Positions 17,637 to 25,053 of a DNA stretch of 64,000 bases are shown here, piece after piece. A program made the position numbers and the translations under genes. The stretch is from Amarolinea aalborgensis (GTDB lineage: Bacteria; Chloroflexota; Anaerolineae; SSC4; Amarolineaceae), in contig NZ_UETR01000003.1 of the NCBI RefSeq assembly GCF_900491745.1, forward strand, positions 186,001 to 250,000. The letters are read 5' to 3'. The first letter of the stretch is position 1. Every line of letters starts with the position of its first letter. The notes under the pieces are model-generated. The model ran no database searches. It had not been told where the DNA came from and was given only the letters and a program-made list of their open reading frames with translations.

Positions 17637-18033
17637 AGAAGAAAACAGCCGGCGAGACATGAAAGCGATCGGCCAGGGCGCGAATCTGACGCACATTCAG
17701 CTCGCGCCTGCCCGCCAGAATCTCTGATACCACCCCTTGCGACCCAATCTCAGGCAATTCTGCTTGCGTCAACCCGTGCTCTTGCATCAGATAAGCCAGC
17801 ACATCCGTTCCGCTGCTGCGTGGCATTGGATAGTGCCGTTCCTCGTAAGCGGCGATCACGACACCCAGTGTATCGAGTAAGTCGTACAACGGATGGGTCT
17901 CGTCAGTTCCCACGTCATCAATCAGGCGGTTGAGCCTTTCCACGGCGACTTGATACTCATGCTCGTTGCGAATCGTGAAGATTGGGCTTATGGCAGCCCA
18001 CTGCGCTTGCATGTTCTGAATCAGCACACTCAT
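17635..18033 (-). CDS. higA: HigA-type antitoxin with HTH domain
   Basis: A 132-residue DNA-binding antitoxin. The N-terminal half resembles the HigA helical region (YDLLDTLGVVIAAYEERHYP), and the C-terminal half is an XRE-type helix-turn-helix (about 77-126; HGLTQAELPEIGSQGVVSEILAGRREL). It should neutralise the upstream toxin and bind the operator in front of it. The ATG at 18033 overlaps the toxin stop (ATGA) and has GGGGGAG upstream; a GTG nine bases earlier is less likely. Toxin-first order is typical for hig modules. Confidence 0.85.
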   Translation of the reverse strand: MSVLIQNMQAQWAAISPIFTIRNEHEYQVAVERLNRLIDDVGTDETHPLYDLLDTLGVVIAAYEERHYPMPRSSGTDVLAYLMQEHGLTQAELPEIGSQGVVSEILAGRRELNVRQIRALADRFHVSPAVFF

Positions 18034-18317
18034 TTTTTCCACTCCCCCCGGTCATAATCGCTATGCGTCAATATATGCCGAACGTACACCTTGCCTCGAT
18101 TGAAATGAACGGACGCAATCAAACGGTACTTATTGCCTCCGATGTTGAAGACCACCAAGTCCCCCACCAAATCTGCTGACGGAAAGGTTGCGCGTAGCGC
18201 GGTGAAGCTGCTGTACTCGGAACGCTCGATAATTTTGTACCAACGCAACAACGGGCCTTCGCTATCAGGATAACGTTCCCAGAATTCGCGCAGCGTCTTC
18301 CGTGAGATGATGTGCAT
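18030..18317 (-). CDS. higB: HigB-type mRNA interferase toxin
   Basis: RelE/HigB-fold toxin of 95 residues that would cleave mRNA on the ribosome. It starts MHIISRKTLREFWERYP, the usual HigB beginning, and ends with the conserved basic beta-strands (NKYRLIASVHFNRGKVYVRHILTHSDYD). The open frame reaches 18371, but the ATG at 18317 is the family start, and a promoter -10 lies only six bases before it, so the mRNA may be leaderless. Translation is coupled to higA. Confidence 0.87.
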   Translation of the reverse strand: MHIISRKTLREFWERYPDSEGPLLRWYKIIERSEYSSFTALRATFPSADLVGDLVVFNIGGNKYRLIASVHFNRGKVYVRHILTHSDYDRGEWKK

Positions 18318-18323
18318 GGCACG

Positions 18324-18352
18324 AGTATATCTCAAAATGAGATATGGCGCAA
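18324..18352 (-). promoter_or_regulatory. higBA promoter with palindromic operator
   Basis: On the minus strand TTGCGC (18347-18352), a 17-base spacer and TATACT (18324-18329) form a promoter. A palindrome ATATCTCA-3-TGAGATAT (18327-18345) fills the spacer and overlaps the -10, ideal for repression by HigA. Confidence 0.7.
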
Positions 18353-18421
18353 TATCTGATTGATTTGACAATCGTTCTTTCTCCCATTACACTGTAAACG
18401 ATCGTCCCCCTGTGATTCATC

Positions 18422-18536
18422 GTTCAGCGTTCATCATTCCGAATTTCTGTCCCATGGTGACGCCAAACACCAAAGTGTCTTGATTAACAATGAAAACTAC
18501 GCGTTCTATGTGTTCTTTGCGTTCTCTGTGGTAAAT
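18422..18536. repeat. Short intergenic repeats (TTCAGCGTTC and TTGCGTTC types)
   Basis: GTTCAGCGTTCATCATTCC near 18421-18440 and a GCGTTCT.TGTGTTCTTTGCGTTCTCTGTGG block at 18501-18531. Both belong to repeat families common in intergenic DNA of this kind of genome. No gene is supported on either strand here. Confidence 0.55.
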
Positions 18537-18579
18537 TACTGCGCGGCGGAGCGCAGAGACAACAACAGGAGATGCAACC

Positions 18580-18798
18580 ATGGATGAAACGACAACGACC
18601 CCGGACGCGACCGAGGATCGGTTCGCGTTCAAGTGCTCGAAGGGGCACATCAGTTGGTACAACCGCCAGGACGCGTGCGCCAAGTATCGCGTCGTCTATC
18701 GCGGGGAGAACGGGCTGAACACCCTGGCCCTGCCCTGCCGCTCGCCCGGCTGCGGGCTGGTGGTCAAGGTGCAGGTCAACTGCGGCGGCGTGACATGA
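18580..18798 (+). CDS. Small Cys-rich protein, possible zinc ribbon
   Basis: Seventy-two residues; Cys and His are arranged CSKGH (19-23), C33, CRSPGC (53-58) and C68, which could hold one zinc. AGGAG precedes the ATG. It is translationally coupled (ATGA) to the membrane protein that follows, so the two work together. It is not a recognised family. It may be a small regulatory or adaptor partner of the membrane protein. Confidence 0.65.
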   Translation: MDETTTTPDATEDRFAFKCSKGHISWYNRQDACAKYRVVYRGENGLNTLALPCRSPGCGLVVKVQVNCGGVT

Positions 18799-19250
18799 GC
18801 GCGGACGGCCCCCTGCTGCCCTCCGAGCCGCTCGACGCGGCCGATGAACGGCTGCTCGCGACCTTCGACGAGATCGAGAAGCAGCAGCTCGACTTCTTCG
18901 ACAGCGCGGCCAAGCGCATCATCGAGCTGGTCACCGCGCTGCTGGGCGTGCTGGTCGCGCTGCTGGCCCTGGGCGACAAGTTTCCCCCGGCCTACCTGGC
19001 CGGCCACGCCTGGGTCAAGGGCCTGGCCGCGGCCGCGCTCGTCTGCTACGTGCTCGCCCTGGTCGCGGCCGCGATCACCACCGCGCCGCGGCGCCTCAAG
19101 CGCTATGCGTACAACCTGACCCTCATGCGCCAGGAACTCGATGCCCTGCTGGCGGTCAAAGCGCGCTGGCTGACCATCGCCGGACTGCTCTTCGGTCTCG
19201 GCGCCATCACCCTGGCGTTGGCCCTGGCGCTCATCATCACATCGGCGTGA
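18795..19250 (+). CDS. Three-helix membrane protein, Pycsar-effector-like
   Basis: 151 residues: an acidic N-terminal helix (FDEIEKQQLDFF), two membrane segments (about 42-60 and 72-94), a basic cytoplasmic loop and a third hydrophobic helix at the end (about 128-149). The layout, with an amphipathic helix before the first segment and a KxRWL-hydrophobic tail, resembles PycTM/SLATT membrane effectors of cyclic-nucleotide defence systems. This is a resemblance by eye only, and no nucleotide cyclase adjoins. The open frame extends upstream inside the previous gene; the ATG at 18795 is chosen for its overlap with that stop. Confidence 0.65.
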   Translation: MSADGPLLPSEPLDAADERLLATFDEIEKQQLDFFDSAAKRIIELVTALLGVLVALLALGDKFPPAYLAGHAWVKGLAAAALVCYVLALVAAAITTAPRRLKRYAYNLTLMRQELDALLAVKARWLTIAGLLFGLGAITLALALALIITSA

Positions 19251-19264
19251 GGGGCACCCCGAAC

Positions 19265-19336
19265 TTTGCCACGAATTGGACGAATTTCACGAATTCATCA
19301 GGGCCAATTCGTCCAATTCGTGTCATTCGTGGCAAA
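19265..19336. repeat. Large inverted repeat of the ATTCGTGGCAAA type
   Basis: Outer arms TTTGCCACGAAT (19265-19276) and ATTCGTGGCAAA (19325-19336) and inner arms GAATTGGACGAATT (19273-19286) and AATTCGTCCAATTC (19306-19319) are perfect. It follows the membrane-protein stop and could act as a terminator; sequence type suggests a dispersed repeat. Confidence 0.7.
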
Positions 19337-19479
19337 ACTCCGCTTCTTTGCGCCCTGGCGTCCTGGCGTTCAGGAATCCTGCCTGTAATTTGCTCCGTTA
19401 TCCACGCGTGGTATACTCCCCGCACGTTTTCCTGCTGATTTTCCCATCGGTTCGTCCAACTGAAAGGAGCCTTGCAACG

Positions 19480-21429
19480 ATGCATCGTCGAATGGTCTTT
19501 GTCCTGCTGATTGCGGTCTCGTTGTTGTTGCCCGCGGCGGCGACGCCCGTCGCGCGCGCCGCCGATTCACTTCCGACCAAACAACTCGCTGGCCCGGCCG
19601 CGGAAATGGCTGCTATGCGCCTGCCCGCGGCCGACACGCTCGGCGTTCGTTCCCATGCCGCGATGCTGCCGATTACCTTCGGCGCAGACGGCGCCTGGCG
19701 CAGCCAAATCGCGGTGGATGACGCCGCGGGTTTCAAACTGCTGCTCCTCTCCCCCACGGCCGCCGATTGGCAGCTCGACGTGATGATGCCTGATGCTGGT
19801 TCTGTCAAGTGGCAGAAGGACAGCGCCAGCGCCGGCGTCACTGCCCAGGAAGCCGCCGTCGGTCTGGATGGCGTCAGCCATCCCGCGCAAGCCTTCACGT
19901 TCGACGCCGCGCGGCCGGGACTGTGGCAGGTCATGGTGACCGCCCCTGCGGCCGTCTCGGGCTCGGTGCAAGGTTTCCTGGTTGTTTCCAGCCAATCGCC
20001 GTATCGTCTCTACACTTATGTCAATACTCAGCGCCTGGTGGTCGGTCAGGAGATCGGCCTGGTCGCCTCGTTGTTCGATCAGCGCCAGGCGAGCGACAGT
20101 GCGAAGCCGGCCGCGCTGGCCGGCTCCATCCGTGAGGCCAGCGCGACGTTGCGCGGCCCAAACGGCGCGTCGCAGGCACTGCGCCTGGCCGATGACGGCC
20201 GCCACGCCGATGGCGCCGCGGGCGACGGGGTCTTTGGCGCGATTTTTGTGCCGTCCCTGGCCGGCGATTACACGGCGCAGGTCACGGTCACGGGCGCGAC
20301 GCCAGAGGGCGCGGCGTTCATCCGCACAGGCGAGCACGCGTTCCCGATCCTGGCCGCCAACGTCAGTCTGAGCGGCGGCGCGGAGGCCCGCGTGGCCGAC
20401 AGCATGCGCCTGACCGTGGTCGCGCCGGTCAGCGGCCTGGCCGCCGGTCAGCGCGTCAACGCCTACGCCGAGGTCTGGAGCGCGGGTCAGCCGGCGGCCT
20501 GGATCGGCGGCATCGTGACGTCCGATGGCGCGAGTGTGCCGCTGAGCCTGGACGGCCGCTGGTTGGCGCTGGCCGGCGCCCGCGGCGCGTTCGAGCTGCG
20601 CAACGTGCGCGTGCAAGATGTGGACACGTCGGTGGTGCTGGCGCAGGTGGACCAGATGGCGTTGAAGATGGGAAGCCTGCCGGAAGCGGCCAAGGGCGCC
20701 GTGGCTGAAATTACGGAGGAGATGCGCATGGGGCCGCGGCCGGCCAATCTGGCCAAGGCCGACGCGCCGAACGCCGGGCGCCTGCTCTTGGTGCATGGCT
20801 ACTGTTCATCCAGCAATCCCTGGCCGTTGGCGCAGTTCACCAATGCGTCGCTCTTTGCTGATCTGAATCGCAACCGTACGCACGACCAGTTCGCCAACCT
20901 GATCAAGACCTTTGGCGCGGCCTGGACCTCGTTTGGCGTCGTGGCGCACAGCCAGGGCGGCGCGGCCTCGCTGCACCTGTACACCTACTACTGGAGCGGT
21001 TTGGACAATGCGACCGGGCCGCGCCTGATTCAGTCGGTGGGGACGCCGTACCAGGGCACCAACCTGGCCGGCAATCTGGCGCTGCTCGGCCAGATCTTTG
21101 GCGCGGGCTGCGGTTCCAACTACGACCTGACCTACAGCGGGGCTGCGACCTGGCTGGCTGGCATCCCATCCTGGGCGCGGGCTAAGGTCTACTATCACAC
21201 CACGTCCTTTACCGACGTCTGGTATCGCTACGACTATTGCAATATCGCCACCGATCCATTCCTGAGCGACCCTGAGGACGGCGTGGTGGAGCAGGCGTAT
21301 GCGCAGTTGTCCGGCGCCAACAACCTGGGCCACAAGACCGGTTGGTGTCACACGAGCGGCATGCGTGACCCGGCGCAGACCTCGGATTCCAGCCGCAACG
21401 CCAACATGAACAGCAACGCCGCACGCTGA
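19480..21429 (+). CDS. Secreted lipase-like alpha/beta hydrolase
   Basis: A 649-residue extracellular protein. Signal peptide (about 1-27, ending ARA), a long beta-rich N-terminal half without a sure family (about 60-420, similar in style to choice-of-anchor domains), then an alpha/beta-hydrolase domain (from about 425): LLLVHGYCSSSNPW carries the oxyanion-hole HG, AHSQGGA the serine elbow, and SVGTPYQGTNLAG the lipase-type strand. A lipase, esterase or cutinase-like activity is likely. ATG at 19480 follows GAAAGGAGCC; the frame open upstream is intergenic repeat. It ends before a convergent gene with a hairpin between. Confidence 0.78.
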   Translation: MHRRMVFVLLIAVSLLLPAAATPVARAADSLPTKQLAGPAAEMAAMRLPAADTLGVRSHAAMLPITFGADGAWRSQIAVDDAAGFKLLLLSPTAADWQLDVMMPDAGSVKWQKDSASAGVTAQEAAVGLDGVSHPAQAFTFDAARPGLWQVMVTAPAAVSGSVQGFLVVSSQSPYRLYTYVNTQRLVVGQEIGLVASLFDQRQASDSAKPAALAGSIREASATLRGPNGASQALRLADDGRHADGAAGDGVFGAIFVPSLAGDYTAQVTVTGATPEGAAFIRTGEHAFPILAANVSLSGGAEARVADSMRLTVVAPVSGLAAGQRVNAYAEVWSAGQPAAWIGGIVTSDGASVPLSLDGRWLALAGARGAFELRNVRVQDVDTSVVLAQVDQMALKMGSLPEAAKGAVAEITEEMRMGPRPANLAKADAPNAGRLLLVHGYCSSSNPWPLAQFTNASLFADLNRNRTHDQFANLIKTFGAAWTSFGVVAHSQGGAASLHLYTYYWSGLDNATGPRLIQSVGTPYQGTNLAGNLALLGQIFGAGCGSNYDLTYSGAATWLAGIPSWARAKVYYHTTSFTDVWYRYDYCNIATDPFLSDPEDGVVEQAYAQLSGANNLGHKTGWCHTSGMRDPAQTSDSSRNANMNSNAAR

Positions 21430-21442
21430 TTGCAGTGTTGTT

Positions 21443-21499
21443 GACAGGATGAACAGGATTGACAGGATGACAGGATAAGACAATCCTGTTCATCCTGTC
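21443..21499. terminator. Long hairpin of GACAGGATGAACAGG repeats
   Basis: GACAGGATGAACAGGATTG (21443-21461) and its exact reverse complement (21481-21499) form a 19-bp stem between convergent genes, with further copies of the repeat in the loop and to the right. It can end both transcripts and belongs to a dispersed repeat family. Confidence 0.75.
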
Positions 21500-21522
21500 A
21501 ATCCTGTCTTTGTCAGGCTCGA

Positions 21523-22689
21523 TTACAAGACACGCGCCGCGTCTGGGCCCATGCCAACGATGTCCAGCCGCCGCGCCGGGCCAATCACCTGGCGCGGCGA
21601 AACGCGCAGGCGCAGCCCTTCCTCGCCCGTGTGCATTTCGAACAGCAGCCGCGTCAATACATCCTCCGCGCGCAATAACGCCCGGCGATCATGCTCGTGC
21701 GCCAGCGCGTACGCGTGGCCAGCCTGCCGCCAATTGGTCTGGCTGAGCAGCGCGCCGGCCAACGTGCGTACATCCCGCAACACCGACGACAGTCCGCAGC
21801 CCCAAATTGGGTTGGGCGCCATGGCCGCATCGCCAATCAACACCAGGCCGGGCGCGTGCGGATGCTCGACCCAGGCCTCGGCGCAGTCAAAAGTCGCCAT
21901 GGGACCGCCCAGGCGCGCCCCGTCGAACCAGGCAGGCGGCACGCCGATCTCTTGACAAACGGCCAGCAGGTGCGTCAGGTTGCGGTGCCCACCCAGGCTG
22001 ACCGGCGTCGTTTCCGTGGGGTAAACGACGTAGGTGCGAAAGCGTTGATTGCCGAGCGGAAAGAGCATCGCTGCGCGCGCACGCGGCGGGTAGTAGAGCA
22101 CATGGACGGAATCCTCCGGCGCTTGTACGCCTTCCAGCAGCACCCCAGCAATCGAGAGCGGATGGGGCTTGCGCTGTACGATGAAACCGCCCCAACCGCG
22201 CGAACGCGCCAGGCGGCCATCGGCCGCCACCACCAGGTTGGCGCGCAGGGTCTCAAGCTGACCGTCCATCTCAGCCTGCACCGTGGCCGGATGTCCAGGC
22301 TCCACGTGAATCACGGCGGCCCCCCGCTGCACGCTGGCGCCGGCGCGCGCAGCGGCTTGCAGCAAGGTCTCCTGCATCGTGGGATGATAGAAGGTCAAAG
22401 CGCCAGCTTGATGCGGCGTGGTGAGGATCAAGTCTCGGCGGTCGCCGGGCGGCGCGCCAAACGAGGTGGTCCAGTAGCGCACTTCGCGGCCGCAGGTGAG
22501 CATGGCGGGCAGCAGCCCCAGCGCCCGCGCCTCGGCCACGCCCCACGGATGAATTGCTTCGCCGCGCACCCGATCCTTGAAGACCCGCTCGCGTTCCAAC
22601 ACGAGCACTTCAATTCCCTGATTGGCCAACACCGTGGCCAGGGCTGAGCCGGCGATCCCCCCGCCGATCACGATTACATCGTAGGCCAT
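21523..22689 (-). CDS. FAD-dependent oxidoreductase (aromatic hydroxylase/GGR-like)
   Basis: Class A flavoprotein monooxygenase or geranylgeranyl-reductase type, 388 residues. It has the N-terminal Rossmann motif VIVIGGGIAGSALA (about 5-18) with the FAD-ribose acid LERE, the DGRLARSRG motif (about 154-162) that contacts FAD/NADPH, and the second FAD motif GDAAMAPNPIWGCGLS (about 286-301). The latter usually reads GDAAHxxxPxxGxG; the change to M at the His position is minor. Substrate unknown. No pathway neighbours. A GGGGAT precedes the ATG. Confidence 0.83.
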   Translation of the reverse strand: MAYDVIVIGGGIAGSALATVLANQGIEVLVLERERVFKDRVRGEAIHPWGVAEARALGLLPAMLTCGREVRYWTTSFGAPPGDRRDLILTTPHQAGALTFYHPTMQETLLQAAARAGASVQRGAAVIHVEPGHPATVQAEMDGQLETLRANLVVAADGRLARSRGWGGFIVQRKPHPLSIAGVLLEGVQAPEDSVHVLYYPPRARAAMLFPLGNQRFRTYVVYPTETTPVSLGGHRNLTHLLAVCQEIGVPPAWFDGARLGGPMATFDCAEAWVEHPHAPGLVLIGDAAMAPNPIWGCGLSSVLRDVRTLAGALLSQTNWRQAGHAYALAHEHDRRALLRAEDVLTRLLFEMHTGEEGLRLRVSPRQVIGPARRLDIVGMGPDAARVL

Positions 22690-22830
22690 GCGCGCATCCC
22701 CAATCTTGACATCACAGTCCCGCGCCTAGTTTTATGTCAATGTTGTGCTGTATTCCCCGCTGCCATTGGCGCAATCTCGATCAGCGGCAGATAGATGCTG
22801 GGCATAGACTTAGCCGCCTCCAGGTGAGAG

Positions 22831-23250
22831 TCACAGCCAGGGATTGAGGACGGGGACGCCCGTGTCTCGAAAGTCAACATCGTTACGCGTTACCAGGGTG
22901 CACTGATGATACAGAGCAACGGCCGCAATGAGTGAATCCATTGCTGGTAACGGGCGCCCGCTCCGCTCCAGGCGGCCGGTTAATTCTCCCCAGGCAAGCA
23001 TCACGGGGACGTTCAGCGCCAAGATACGATCTTCAAAGCGAATCAGTAGATCTTCGGTCAGCCAGCGATGAAGCGCAGTTTTGCGCACTGACTCGGATAG
23101 TTTCGCGATGCCTTTGGCCAACTCACCGATTGTGACAACACTGAGGTACACGCTGTCAGGATCAACGGCATCAATCCAGGCAATAACACGCTCGTTGGGA
23201 CGTGCAGAGACAAATTCTGAGATTACGTTGGTATCGAAGAGGTACTTCAC
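22831..23250 (-). CDS. PIN-domain toxin (VapC family)
   Basis: Ribonuclease toxin of 139 residues. PIN acids are visible: D6 in FDTNVISE, the mid-domain E43 in GELAKGI, D104 in AMDSLIAA and D124 or so in RNDVDF. Its ATG overlaps the stop of the antitoxin gene (ATGA), so the two form a toxin-antitoxin operon. Target RNA is unknown. Confidence 0.9.
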   Translation of the reverse strand: MKYLFDTNVISEFVSARPNERVIAWIDAVDPDSVYLSVVTIGELAKGIAKLSESVRKTALHRWLTEDLLIRFEDRILALNVPVMLAWGELTGRLERSGRPLPAMDSLIAAVALYHQCTLVTRNDVDFRDTGVPVLNPWL

Positions 23251-23501
23251 AGGACCACCTCATCACGCAGTGGGCTAGTATCTCGTGTCAAATCCAGATT
23301 AGCGCCAGCCAGCGGTGAATCGCGGAAAAACTCTGACAGTTTCTTCTGACGTAGCAGTAGCTTCCGATAGTCCGCAAAAGACAAAACGATCGCCGTTTCT
23401 ATGCCACGCTTTGTGATTAGTTGTGGCCCATTTTTTACGGCTTCTTCTACCACTTCGCTGAATCTACCTTTTGCTTCCTGTAATTGCCAAACTTGTGTCA
23501 T
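23247..23501 (-). CDS. Phd/YefM-type antitoxin
   Basis: Eighty-four residues; the N-terminal half (VWQLQEAKGRFSEVVEEAVKNGPQ, ITKRGIETAIVLSFADYRKL) is the Phd/YefM DNA-binding fold and the C-terminal tail should wrap the PIN toxin. GGGAG lies upstream of ATG 23501. A palindrome and promoter are found just upstream, so autoregulation is likely. Confidence 0.88.
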   Translation of the reverse strand: MTQVWQLQEAKGRFSEVVEEAVKNGPQLITKRGIETAIVLSFADYRKLLLRQKKLSEFFRDSPLAGANLDLTRDTSPLRDEVVL

Positions 23502-23528
23502 GAAGTTGTCTCCCTTTAGTTGTATCAG

Positions 23529-23572
23529 TCTAGTCTGACTAGATTTTACACCTCATCACATGATCCCGTCAA
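23529..23572 (-). promoter_or_regulatory. Promoter and operator of the Phd/VapC operon
   Basis: Minus-strand TTGACG (23567-23572), an 18-base spacer and TAAAAT (23543-23548). A palindrome TCTAGTC-T-GACTAGA (23529-23543) touches the -10 and is the probable antitoxin-binding site. Confidence 0.7.
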
Positions 23573-23596
23573 ATTACCGCCACGATACGGCGAGTT

Positions 23597-24097
23597 TCAC
23601 CCAAAGGCAACTGGTATGCGGCGCAGCAAGAAGGGAATCGGCAGGCGCGCGAGCCAGGGCACGGCGGCAAAACTGAGACCGAGCAGAGTGTCCTCGTCAA
23701 TCATGCGCAGCTCATCTACGATGTAAGCGAAGGGAAACGGCGAGCCAGGCGCGTAGTTGAGGGTGATGCCCGGCCGGCCATCTACGCGCGAGGGCAGCCA
23801 TTGTGCGGTCATGGGCAGCACGCGCTGCACCACCCCACGGCGTCGCACCAGGTTGACGCCGTGGCCCTGGCTGTCAAAAGCCTTGCCCAGCCAGCCAGCC
23901 AGGGGCGTGATGACCAGGCCAGGGGGCGCAAAGCGGCGCAGCCAGGCTGGCCCCACGAACTCCGCCCGGTAGTCGCCGGCCAGGCTTTCAAAGCTGGGCG
24001 AGGCCAGGAGCGTAAAGGCCGTCCGAAAGGCGCCCAGCGAAAGGCTGTTGATCGGCGCCTGGCGACCCCTGACCGGCAGAAAAAGGGAAGTCGTCAT
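23597..24097 (-). CDS. Conserved-looking protein of unknown function
   Basis: 166 residues starting MTTSLFLPVRGRQ, with AGGTGGA before the ATG. It has no clear membrane segment except a weakly hydrophobic C-terminal end (WLARLPIPFLLRRIPVAFG). The middle (GLVITPLAGWLGKAFDSQGHGVNLVRR) and the close FPFAYIVDELRMIDEDTLLG resemble small proteins of the DUF4166/lipid-binding sort, but I cannot place it. It stands alone downstream of the sdh terminator. Confidence 0.6.
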   Translation of the reverse strand: MTTSLFLPVRGRQAPINSLSLGAFRTAFTLLASPSFESLAGDYRAEFVGPAWLRRFAPPGLVITPLAGWLGKAFDSQGHGVNLVRRRGVVQRVLPMTAQWLPSRVDGRPGITLNYAPGSPFPFAYIVDELRMIDEDTLLGLSFAAVPWLARLPIPFLLRRIPVAFG

Positions 24098-24142
24098 GGT
24101 TTCCACCTGTGCAATCTGGCGGATTGCGCTACTGAAAATAGA

Positions 24143-24171
24143 CATCCTGCCAGGGGGCGCCTGGCAGGATG
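24143..24171 (-). terminator. Rho-independent terminator of the sdh operon
   Basis: CATCCTGCCAGG (24143-24154) and CCTGGCAGGATG (24160-24171) form a perfect 12-bp stem with a 5-base loop; on the minus strand TCTATTTTC follows. It lies 80 bases past the sdhB stop. Confidence 0.8.
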
Positions 24172-24250
24172 TGGTTTGTCGCCGCAATCGCGGCAGTGAA
24201 TCCCAAGTCCAACCTGCGTGGATTGGTGGCTGCTTTCGTAGGCCGCAGAA

Positions 24251-24949
24251 TCAGAAGTTGCTGTAGAGCAGCGCCTTCTTGACGTCGCCGATGGCCTTGG
24301 TAATGTCAATGTCGCGTGGGCACGCTTCGACGCAGTTGAAAACGGTGCGGCAGCGCCAGACGCCGTCGCGCTCATTGAGCACTTCGAGGCGCTGCATCCT
24401 GCCCTGGTCGCGATCATCGAAGATGAAGCGGTGCGCCTGCACGATGGCCGCGGGGCCGACGTAGTCCTCATTGGCCCAGAAGCTGGGACAGGCGGTGGTG
24501 CAGCACGCGCACAGGATGCACTTGGTAGTGTCATCGAAACGCTCACGCGCCTCGATGGTTTGCAAGCGCTCGGTATCCGGCGGCGGGCTGTCATTGATCA
24601 GGTAGGGCAGCACAGAGCGATACTTGGCAAAGAAGGGCCGCATGTCCACCACCAGGTCTTTGACAATTTTCATGCCGCGAATCGGCTCCACCGTGATGTT
24701 GGCGCCGACGTGCTTGACCAACGTTTTGCAGGCCAGGCGATTGCGGCCGTTGATGACCATCGCATCCGAGCCACAGATGCCGTGCGCGCAGGACCGGCGC
24801 AGCGTCAGGGTGCCATCCTGGTACCATTTGACCTTGTGCAGCACGTCGAGGATTTGGTCATTGAGCGCCGCCTCGACCTGATACGTTTTCCAGTAAGGCT
24901 TCTTGTCCTGTTCAGGATTGAAGCGCTGAATTTTGATACTAACTTGCAT
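24251..24949 (-). CDS. sdhB: Succinate dehydrogenase iron-sulfur subunit
   Basis: Electron-transfer subunit of complex II, 232 residues. [2Fe-2S] ligands are in SCAHGICGSDAM and the later LAC; the [4Fe-4S] motif is CILCACCTTACP and the [3Fe-4S] motif CRTVFNCVEACPR. Two ATG codons stand in a row (24952 and 24949); GGGAGG is 3 and 6 bases away, so the second is favoured. It is last in sdhCDAB. Fumarate reductase is not separable by sequence, but icd next door fits an oxidative TCA cycle. Confidence 0.93.
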   Translation of the reverse strand: MQVSIKIQRFNPEQDKKPYWKTYQVEAALNDQILDVLHKVKWYQDGTLTLRRSCAHGICGSDAMVINGRNRLACKTLVKHVGANITVEPIRGMKIVKDLVVDMRPFFAKYRSVLPYLINDSPPPDTERLQTIEARERFDDTTKCILCACCTTACPSFWANEDYVGPAAIVQAHRFIFDDRDQGRMQRLEVLNERDGVWRCRTVFNCVEACPRDIDITKAIGDVKKALLYSNF

Positions 24950-24971
24950 CATGGGCCTCCCAGGCAAATAC

Positions 24972-25053
24972 GGAACGCTGAATTCTGAACGCTGAATCTT
25001 GAACCGACACGGTGTGGGCCGACATTCAGCATTCCTCGTTCAACATTCAGCGT
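24972..25053. repeat. CTGAATG/CATTCAG repeats inside the sdh operon
   Basis: Between sdhA and sdhB: GAACGCTGAATTCTGAACGCTGAA on one side and ATTCAGCATTCCTCGTTCAACATTCAGCG on the other, able to fold back. It is the same family as at 16285-16423. No gene lies here. Confidence 0.65.

Noticed and set aside
18417..18683. A minus-strand 88-residue frame overlapping the Cys-rich gene
   Set aside because: It crosses intergenic repeats and the start of a better-supported plus-strand gene; no ribosome site.
16402..19250. An integrated mobile island built from recombinase, higBA and the small cassette
   Set aside because: Genes are consistent with an accessory region, but I found no direct repeats or tRNA end that could be att sites, so no element boundaries can be claimed.
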